From NCBI RefSeq assembly GCF_963169125.1, contig NC_084795.1, positions 195,646,214 through 195,710,213 of the forward strand: a stretch of 64,000 nt of DNA, read 5' to 3'. This document shows positions 55,730 through 64,000 of the stretch, piece by piece. How positions within the stretch are numbered: the stretch's first letter is position 1; each line of letters starts with the position of its first letter. Origin of the DNA: Humulus lupulus. Lineage: Eukaryota; Streptophyta; Magnoliopsida; Rosales; Cannabaceae. A program made the position numbers and the translations under genes. The notes under the pieces were generated by a model. That model had not been told where the DNA came from. It searched no databases and worked only from the letters and a program-made list of their open reading frames with translations.

Positions 55730-56859
55730 CACCCCAACAAGTAGGTCCTTATGGCGGATGGCCAATGGCTAAATATGCACCTTACCCAGCTCAGTACATA
55801 GGGCCATTCTATGAGCGGTTTCATAAGAAACACGCTCCAAAGTTTTAAGGGACAACCAACCCCTTCGAGGAGGAAGAAAGACTCAAGAATGTAGAGGTGA
55901 TCCTAGCACACATGAACTTCGGCAACGTATATCGCATATCCTGCATTTCGTCTCTTCTAAATATGGATGCTAGAATCGGATGGGATTTAGTAGAGCAGAC
56001 TCACGATGTCACCACCATGACATGGACTAGATGTGTGGAGCTCTTTTACAAGAAGTACTATAACTCGGCAGTCATTGCCACAAGGGTGGAAGAATTCTCC
56101 AGTTTCAAGCAGGGCAATCTGATGGTAGTAGACTATGCACGACAGATCAACCGACTAGCCAAGTTTTCACTAGAGTTGGTCCCATTCAACTTTTTGAGGG
56201 TCACCAAGTTTGTTAGGGGACTCAGTCCCAAAATTGAGCTAGGAGTCAAGCTAGCAAATCCTAGAACCACTTCTTACGCCGATGCTCTAGAAACGACTAT
56301 AGAGGTGGAGAGGCTCTAGGCGAATGTTAGTAAAGAGGAGGCCAGCAAGCCTGAACCTAAGTAGCAAAATCAACCTCAGAATGGTAGAAACCACAACAAC
56401 AACCATCAACATAGCAACAATAATGGCCAGAAGAGAAGGCATCCTGATAGTAAGCAGGCCGACAATGTCAAAAGAGCATGGACTAGCAATGGAAACAAGA
56501 GGTCAGGTTATGTAGAATAACCGCAGAGCTCCAAATGCCAAAAGAAACATCCTAGGGAGTGTCATGCAAACACCATAGAATGTTACAATTGTGGCCAGGA
56601 AGGTCATCAGAAGAGGGAATGTCCAAAACTAAAGCAAGAAGATGGTTCACAACTAAAGCAAGAAGAGAAAAAGGACAACAAGATGGTTCCAGCCAGAGTC
56701 TTTGCCTTGACCCAGAGAGAAGCCAAAGCTAGTAACAAAGTGGTCACAAGTCAGATTCCTATCCTTGATAATATATGTTTAGTATTATTTGATTCGGGGG
56801 CAACATACTTGTATGTCTAGTTAGGAATGATAGAGAAATTAGACTAACCTTGTGAAAGA

Positions 56860-59800
56860 GTTAGAACTAGGCTTGTGACAGAATTGCCTTCGGGTGAAGT
56901 AGTCCTATCATCACGGATAGTACGAGGAGTATCGATCAAAATTGAGGACATAGAACTAGAAGGAGACCTGATAGAGCTAGATATCAAAGACTTCGACATG
57001 ATACTGGGCATGGATTGGCTAGCAAGGCATGGCGCAAACATCGACTGTGGATACAAGCAAGTGATGTTTGAAACTCCTGACGGTCAGAGACTATGTATTA
57101 TGGGAAAGGTATCAGGACTACAAACATCGCTTATCTCATCCGTCAAAGTTCAAAGGATGATAGAGAAAGGATGTCACACATTCTTAGCCAGCGTTACGGA
57201 TGTGGTACAGGAAACACCACTAAAGGTTGGAGGCATCCGCATTATAAAGGAATTTCCAGAGATATTTCCTGACGACTTACCACGGTTACCGCCAACTCAG
57301 GAAATTGACTTCATAATCGAACTAGTACCAGGAACCGAGCCATTCTCAAAGGCACCATACCGGATGACACCTATCGAACTCAAGCAGATAAAGACACAGC
57401 TATAAGAACTCTTAGACTTGGGTTTCACCAGACTGAGCCATTCGCTAATAGGAGCACCAGTTCTATTTGTGAAGAAGAAGGATGGAAGCATGCAGATGTG
57501 TATCGATTACCACGAGTTGAACAAGGTGACAATTAAGAACAAGTACCTGCTACCCCGGATAGATGACTTATTTGATCAACTCCAAGGAGCAACTATATTT
57601 TCAAAGATTGATCTACGGTCCGGTTATCACCATATCAAGGTAAGGAAAAATGATATACGAAAGACAACTTTTAGGACTCGATACAGACATTACGAGTTCC
57701 TAGTCATGTCTTTTGGTCTTACCAATGTTCCAACCGCATTTAAGTACTTAATGAATTGGGTCTTCAAGGATTACTTGGACAAATTTGTTGTAGTGGTCAT
57801 TGATGATATTTTGGTGTACTCCAAGGATGAAGTCGAGCACAAGGAACATTTAAGAATGGCCATGTTGCGACTGAAGGAGCATCAACTTTACGCCAAGTTC
57901 AAGAAGTGCGAATTTTGGCTATCGCAAGTAGCGTTCCTCGGCCATATAGTATCAAAGGACGGAGTTGCCGTAGACCCAACTAAGGTAGAGGCTGTGAAGG
58001 ATTGGCCAAGACCTAAGAATGCCTCAGAGGTTAGAAGTTTTTTGGGGCTAGCAGGCTATTGTTAGATATTTGTAGAAGGATTTTCTAAGATAGCCACTCC
58101 GCTTACCTACCTGACCCGGAAACAACAAAGGTTCAACTAGACGGATAGGTGTGAAGAGAGATTCTCGTTACTCAAGGATAAGTTATGCTTAGCACCAGTG
58201 CTTTGTGTACCGACACCCAATGACAAGTTTGTAGTATACTGTTACGCGTAGAAGTAAGGTTCAGGTTGTGTGCTGATGCAGAATGACAAAGTGATAGCCT
58301 ACACCTCAAGGCAACTTAAGGAATATGAGCAATGCTATCCAACGAACGATATGGAGAAGGCAGCTGTGGTCTTCGCATTAAAAATCTGGCGCCACTATCT
58401 TTATGGAGAACGGTGTGAGATTTATACAGACTACAAGAGCTTAAGATATTTCTTCACACAGAAGGAGCTCTAGATGAGGCAGCGCAAGTGGTTAGAACTA
58501 GTAAAGGATTATGACTGTGAAATCCTATACCGCCTAGGAAAAGCAAACGTAGTTGTTGATGCGCTAAGTAGGAAGAGTTATGGGAATCTAGCAGCTATAT
58601 CTGAAATAGAAAGGCCGCTACAACAAGAGTCGATCAATACCGAAATAGAAGTAGTCATTGGTTAACTGGCTAACTTGTCCATCCAAAAAATTCTATTAGA
58701 AGATATACAGATTGGGCAAGGGCATTATGACACATTAGTATCTCACATAGCTGCAGTCAAAGAAGGCAAGGCCACAAGTTTCTCTATATCTAGACAGGGG
58801 TTCTTGAGATATAAGGGTCGGGTATGTGTGCCGAATGAATATGGAATTAAGATGAAAATTTTAGAAGAAGCACACAATACCCCATACTCAGTTCACCCAG
58901 GGTCGACCAAGATGACTCACGACCTTAAGGCATTGTATTGGTGGCCGGGAATGAAGAAAGATGTAGCAGAATATGTGTCTAAATGCTTAGTATGCCAGCA
59001 AGTGAAAGCAGAACATCCGCGGTCTGCAGGTTTATTGCAACCGCTTAGTATCCCAGAATGGAAGTGGGAAGATATAGCCATGGACTTCGTGACAGGATTA
59101 CCACTAAAAAATAAGCAGTACGACTCGGCTTGGGTAGTAGAAGATAGACTAACCAAGTCAGCTCACTTCCTGCTTGTCAAGACTACATACACAACATACC
59201 TGTACACAAACATCTATGTTCAGGAAAAAGTGCGACTGCATGGAATCCCTAAGACCATAGTATTAGATAGAGGATTGGTGTTTACATCAATATTTTGGGG
59301 AAGCTTGCAAGAAGTTATGGGTAGCAAGTTAAGTCTTAGTACGACATTTCTTCCTCAGACTAATGGTCAGTCCAAGCGTACCATACAAATTTTAGAAGAT
59401 ATGTTCCATGCTTGTGTACTTGACTTCGGAGGATCGTGGAATAAGTATTTTCCACTTATAGAGTTCTCCTACAACAATAGCTACCAGTCAACGATCAGGA
59501 TGGCACCCCATGAGTTACTTTATGGAAGGAGGTGTCGATCCCCGTTACATTGGGATGAGGTAGGAGAAAGGCAACTTCTTGGACCCGAAGCTATTAGAAA
59601 GGATCAGGATGCAGTAGTGCTGATTAGAAAGCGTATGCTTGCTGCTCAGAGTCGACAGAAAAGTTATGCGGATGCCAAGTGGCGTGATGTGGAATTCAAA
59701 GTCGGAGATCAAGTCTTCTTAAAGATATCTCCTATGAAAGGTGTGAAGTGGTTTGGGAAGAGAGGCAAGCTTAGTCCCCAGTTTATAGGTCGTTTTGAGA

Positions 59801-60108
59801 TATTGGACAAGGTGGGAATAGTTGCATATAGATTAGCCATATTGCCAGCTCTAGCAGATAGCCATAATGTATTTCACAACTTGATGCTACGTAGATATGT
59901 GTCAGACCCATCTCACGTCCTCAAGTATGATATGATAGCACTCCAAAAAGATTTGAGTTACAAGGAACAACCGGTTAGCATCCTAGATAGAGGGATGAAT
60001 GAATTACAGTCTAAGAGTATTCTGATAATCAAGGTCATATGGAGTAATAGTTCTAAACGGGAGGCAACGTGGGAGTTGGAGGGAGACATGTTAGCACGGT
60101 ATCCATAA
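56860..60108 (+). pseudogene. pol: Tekay-B pol: RT, RNase H, integrase, chromodomain
   Basis: After the protease landmark FDMILGMDWLARHGA (56992), RT runs from about 57240 ([40 protein letters not shown]; catalytic [10 protein letters not shown] near 57800). RNase H is at about 58190-58600 ([32 protein letters not shown]). Integrase has the zinc region (58870-59010, ending CLVCQQVKAEH) and a core with AMDFVTGLPL (59080) and IVLDRGLVFTSIFW (59257). NGQSKRTIQ (59364) has Lys where the catalytic Glu belongs. A chromodomain (EQPVSILDRG to ATWELEGDMLARYP) ends at 60108. Stops near 57403, 58063, 58138, 58249, 58471 and 58663 break the frame. Confidence 0.9.
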
Positions 60109-60109
60109 T

Positions 60110-60159
60110 TATTTGGTAAGTAAATTTCGGGGACGAAATTCTTTTAAGTACGGGAGAAT
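60110..60159 (+). promoter_or_regulatory. Tekay-B 3' end motif and polypurine tract
   Basis: TTTCGGGGACGAAATTC (near 60126) then CGGGAGAAT just before the 3' LTR, the usual order in Tekay/Del elements. Confidence 0.75.
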
Positions 60160-62129
60160 CGTAGTGTCCCAGAATTTTTACTTAGCTAGATAATAGTAGT
60201 AGTTAGTAGTTGTTCATAGTATGTTAGTTTCCATGGATTTTCGTTCAAGCCGAGACTTAGTTGGAAACTCATAGCAAAAGTTATGGATTTTATAAGTTTA
60301 ACCTATAGTTTAGAAATATTAATTATAACATAAGGTTTGATTAATATTGCTAGTCCTAGAAATATTATTTATTATAACCTAAGGTTTAGATAGGATTATA
60401 AGAATGTGACACTTGTCATAATCATGTTTATCAAGGATTTAAGTATTTTTGATTACTAGTTTAATTAAAAGAAAGATCTAGAAACTCTAGATCCTTCCAG
60501 TAGCTGTTAGGATCACGTTTTTACTCAGTCAAAGTTGTTTAATCAATTCAAAATATGCTGAAAAAGTGCAAATATGTGTTTGATATATCAACGTATGCCG
60601 ATATATCGCAGCTATAGGGTCCGATATGTCGCCTATGGGAGATACGTAAAACATGTCGACTTCGCACGAACGAATGAATAGGCTCGGGATATAGGTCTGG
60701 GCGATATATCGCTCCTGGGAGTGATTTTTTTGAAACTTGAGGTTTTTAAATTTAAAAACAGCCTTAACCACTTGGACCTGCCTTTGAACGATTTTGACTG
60801 AGTTCTGGGCATCTACTGAACGAAAATTCAAATCTTTTTCATTTTATATTCATTTATTTATTCAAATAAAAAGGGGTTAGTTTCACTCCTTGAAAACTAT
60901 AAATAGGACCTAGTACTCAACCATTTCCTTCATTCTTCAAGCGTTCTTCAGAGCCTCCAAGCTTCTAAGATTACTATAGAGAGAAACACTTGGGTTTTGG
61001 GATAAAAGTTTTTTCAATCTATGTTTTTATAAACACTTGGGAAGTGAGATATAGTGTTATTTCTAGGTGTAGATCAAAGTCATAGTTATCCAACGTATTC
61101 TTATCCTTAAGTTCAGTTCTTCATAGTTCTTTAGTTTTCTTTCAGATCCTAACTCTTGTTTAGGATTCTTGGTTAGGTGTTTAAGTTTCTTGAAACTGAA
61201 GGTTTTTTTCAGTAAGTTTCTTTTTTGATGGTTTAGTTCTCTTTTTAATCAATTTTCTTTAGAAACTCAAAATTCTTACTATTGGTTTTAGGAGTGTTCC
61301 AAAATCCGTTCTTGTCTCCATATCCCGTTTTTGGTAAGGAAAATAGGTTAGATTATATGTGTTTATATATTTATGTTATGGTATGTTTTATGCTATGCTA
61401 TGTATATGTATAAATATGTTTTGTAGTCGCTTGGGCATATGACTTGCTTAGATAGCAAGCCTCAAGAGTTTTTACCATTTTCATGGTTTAGAGTTATGAT
61501 TTACTCTACAACGATTAGTAGACAGAGGACCTAGATGGGTTATCATTTAATATAGTTGTGATCTAACCTACCTCGACTAGTAGACAGAGGACCTAGATGG
61601 TTTTATCACATACCATGTTAATGAGTTAATGGCCATTAATATTGTAGTCCTATATGATATACATTTTTATAGTCATATGTTTTATATTATATGCTTTATG
61701 GTATAGTCTTATGTTTTATGATTTATGACATATATGTTTTTAGAAGATTTTCCTTGCTGGGCATTAGGCTCATTCCTTTCTGTTTAGATGGGGTAGGTAA
61801 TGAGCATGGAAGGCGGGAATGATTCTTGACATGTGTGTTGAGGATGAATTGATTGAATGGAATGCTGAAAGATCGAGGATGACGTTGTTTTTAAGTTTTT
61901 TGATTTATGCTTTATGTATTTCCGCACTTTGTTTTTTAACAATTGATTAAAGTTATATTTTTATGTTTTATGTACTAAACAATGGGTAACCATAATTTAC
62001 TTTCTATTTGGCACAATATGTTGGGTTTTTAAATAAAGTTATGATATTTCTTATATATGTATTCAAATTAGTAGTTATGTTTAGTAGTTTTTATTGGCCC
62101 GAGGTCTTAGAATTAGTCGGGCCATTACA
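60160..62129 (+). repeat. 3' LTR of Tekay-B
   Basis: CGTAGTGTCCC (first base changed from T) to GGCCATTACA, 1,970 bp; TATAAATA at 60899-60906. Same organisation as the 5' LTR without the nested solo LTR. Confidence 0.9.
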
Positions 62130-63885
62130 TGAAAAGTACAAACATGGTCGACCTAAGAGGAGAAAAAGAATATGTACCCTAGTTCCTCAAAACTATCACG
62201 TCCGTGGTAGTTGAGCAGGCTAATTATATACACACTGCCCCTAGAGCTCTCCAACTCATGGCTGGTCCAGCTTCCCCTTGCCCTTACCTGCACCAAAAAG
62301 CACCCGTGAGCCAAGGCTTAGCAAGAAAACCCAACCAAGAAAAAAACATATTTGATAAGATATGAATCATAATTAACATGCTTTAGAATTATAACCATCT
62401 CTTGCAGACAGTTAACTCATTTATGCGGCCCGTGCCGAGTGAGCGTGTAATGCATCTCTACAGTGGCCATGCCATTACGGCCTACACTACGTGTGATTAT
62501 CGTCGAATCAAGGTTGTGTCGATCATTCACAAATAAATGCACAACAACAGATGCATTAAATACAATCGCAAACAATAACAGAATAATCCAATCAAATTCA
62601 GCATACAATTATTACCGTCTTCACAAGTCAGGGCCGATGCCCTAAACATGGTGCAAGTGCCAGTTTTCTTACCTCGAGTCCTGTGTAAATAATGATACGA
62701 CCTCGAGTACAATCCCTTTCTCGAGCCTTGCGGTAATCCTAGTCACAACATAAACGACATCCTCATGAAGAGCTAAACCAAAAAATGGGTTCCAAGACTA
62801 ATCCCTAGCCCTCGGGACCTCCTATTCCATCAAATTGGGCAATAGAATTGACCTTGAGCCCCCAACCATTTGCTAAACTTTAGAATAAATTTCATTATGA
62901 AACTGTGGTGGCGTCACGATGAGCAGAAGCGAAATATTCTCTCGAATTTCTTGTTTAGTGTGCGCAGCGAAAACCATGAATTTTTGGGGTTTTTCCCTAC
63001 AATTTCTCACACCCAAAATTGCCAATTCGGCCTCAAACTCCTAAAACCAACCTTAAAACACAACAAATACATATTTCAAGTCTCAAGATACTTAATAATA
63101 GCTTAATAACTCATTTGAATCCCAACAATGCCATAAATTTCAATCAAACATATGAAGTGAAACCTTGAGTTCTAAACTCAATTTTCACCTTCAAGAATTC
63201 TTAAAATCTAACTTTAATCCTTCAAACACAACTGCAACAAAGTTTACAACATTTTACAAGCCAAATTCCTACCTCTAAACTCCTAGCCCAACCATCCATA
63301 CCTCCAAGATTCAAAAAATCAACACTCAACCCAAAAGTCTCAGGAACTCAAAACTACAAGGTGAGCAAAAATGGAAAGTTTCTTACCTCAGTGATGAATT
63401 TGAAATCCTAGCTCGAAGGCTCCGTTCATTCTACTGCTAACCCCCTTCCTTAGATGTTCGATGATTAGAGGATGTAAATTCGGCAACCAGAAGCTCATGG
63501 AAAGGTTCTGAATGTCTGGGCATGATGAACGGTTTTGGGGATTCTGGGGAAGAAGAAGGGAAGCTTGAGAGTTTAGAAATGAAATTTTCAAATGCAAAGG
63601 TGGTGAGGTTTGAAGTCTGATCACCCTATTTATACGTAAACTATGGAAATTAATCTAGGCCATCAAATTTGGTTAGCTCGAGATCCAAGGGCCAAGATTA
63701 AATAGACCAAATGGCGACAAAAAATTGAAAAGACCATTATTTCAGTCCTCGAAACCCGAACAGACGCAAATTGCAGTAGACCATGTGTCCAATACTTGAG
63801 TAATAAGCAGGCATGGTTTTATGTGAGAAAAGTATAAAAGCCCCTACTGTGTATGTCAAAAAATGACGACATCAAACACGAGCAG

Positions 63886-64000
63886 GAGCTTGGGGGGCAA
63901 ATGTTGTATCCTAATTTTAGCATGAGTTCATTCACTCAACTCGAGTACAATTGGCAGGTAAATATGTGGAAAAATAACCAAGCAGAATCTTCTTATTATC
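63886..64000 (+). mobile_element. Polypurine tract and start of a Tat-type LTR
   Basis: GAGCTTGGGGGGCAAA (63886-63901) followed by TGTTGTATCC (63902). The same arrangement precedes the LTRs at 48448 and of Tat-2. It is probably the 3' LTR of the Tat-type element whose 5' part lies at 48.4-50.2 kb, cut by the window edge. Confidence 0.6.

Larger units (their letters stand above)
54647..56820 (+). pseudogene. gag: Tekay-B gag-protease, interrupted by Cassandra
   Basis: ATG at 54647 starts a basic, Ala/Asn-rich N-terminus (MSLRRSARTSQIAS), with TAG at 54857 followed by a Gln-Pro run. Cassandra then splits the frame at 54914. The capsid continues from 55730 (MDARIGWDLVEQTHDVTTMT, FYKKYYNSAVIATRVEEF, NRLAKFSLELVP), a CCHC knuckle CYNCGQEGHQKREC lies near 56583, and the protease site LFDSGATYLYV near 56788, followed by TAG at 56818. 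Several further stops occur (e.g. near 55848, 56320, 56362). Confidence 0.85.
50406..62129 (+). mobile_element. Tekay-B: Tekay/Del chromovirus with nested insertions
   Basis: LTRs are 50406-53616 (about 2.04 kb without its insertion) and 60160-62129. Target duplications are TGCAA / TGAAA, one mismatch. Internal order is primer site, leader with an extra small ORF, gag, protease, RT, RNase H, integrase, chromodomain, the TTTCGGGGACGAAATT stretch typical of Tekay elements, and polypurine CGGGAGAAT. The LTRs have diverged visibly (many scattered differences), so it is much older than Tat-1. It contains a solo LTR (50437-51598) and a Cassandra (54914-55729). Confidence 0.92.
50199..63660 (-). mobile_element. 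Tekay-type LTR, minus strand, split by Tekay-B
   Basis: Pieces are 50199-50405 and 62135 to about 63660. The minus-strand end is GGGAGTTACA at 50199, and TTTTTGGGATCCC near 50370 matches the Tekay-A LTR at 31680-31692. 62250-62330 matches the LTR at 30-110. A TATAAATAGG box on the minus strand lies near 63630. The outer (5') boundary near 63660-63880 could not be placed, and no second target duplication was found. Confidence 0.65.

Overview
The window looks like plant nuclear DNA, probably from a eudicot. It is an intergenic, heterochromatin-like block made almost wholly of LTR retrotransposons of plant lineages: Ty3/gypsy Tat and Tekay/Del chromovirus, Ty1/copia including an Angela-like LTR, and the Cassandra TRIM. 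There is also one non-autonomous hAT DNA transposon. I found no convincing host protein gene, tRNA gene or genuine rRNA gene. The species cannot be named from the sequence alone.

The layout is three nested stacks. Left (about 5.3-28.9 kb): an Angela-like LTR (5309-28886 in pieces, minus strand) is split by a decayed Ty1/copia element (6346-10457). It is split again by a 2.76 kb gypsy solo LTR (11294-28827, TSD TTATT). That solo LTR in turn holds a complete, young Tat element, Tat-1 (12591-27357, TSD ATTAT, LTRs differing at 4 of 885 bp). Middle (about 34.6-48.3 kb): a copia remnant holds a 1.91 kb Angela-like solo LTR (34886-47732, TSD CTATC). This holds an older, internally deleted Tat element, Tat-2 (35524-46453, 776-bp LTRs), whose pol carries a hAT element (42019-42753, 8-bp TSD ATACATAT). 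Right (48.4 kb to the end): Tat-type LTR and gag remnants hold a minus-strand Tekay LTR. That LTR holds a Tekay/Del chromovirus, Tekay-B (50406-62129). Tekay-B carries a 1162-bp solo LTR in its 5' LTR (TSD CTAGA) and a Cassandra TRIM with identical LTRs in its gag (TSD CACCC). Between the stacks lie a truncated Tekay element (29723-33826), LTR fragments (1-5.3 kb) and a head-to-head inverted LTR pair (2660-3350).

The autonomous elements keep the usual gag, protease, RT, RNase H and integrase order, all broken by stops or lost catalytic residues. The most interesting content is in the two Tat elements. Each carries, between pol and the 3' LTR and on the strand opposite to pol, an intron-containing gene with its own TATA box. 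The two genes are recognisably homologous. In both elements the gap between the converging pol and antisense genes is filled by an unrelated tandem array (nine 70-bp units; five units of about 117 bp). Most inferred nonsense codons are TAG in a CAG or CTGG context, as expected from deamination of methylated CHG sites. Several LTR families carry their own short reiterated palindrome.
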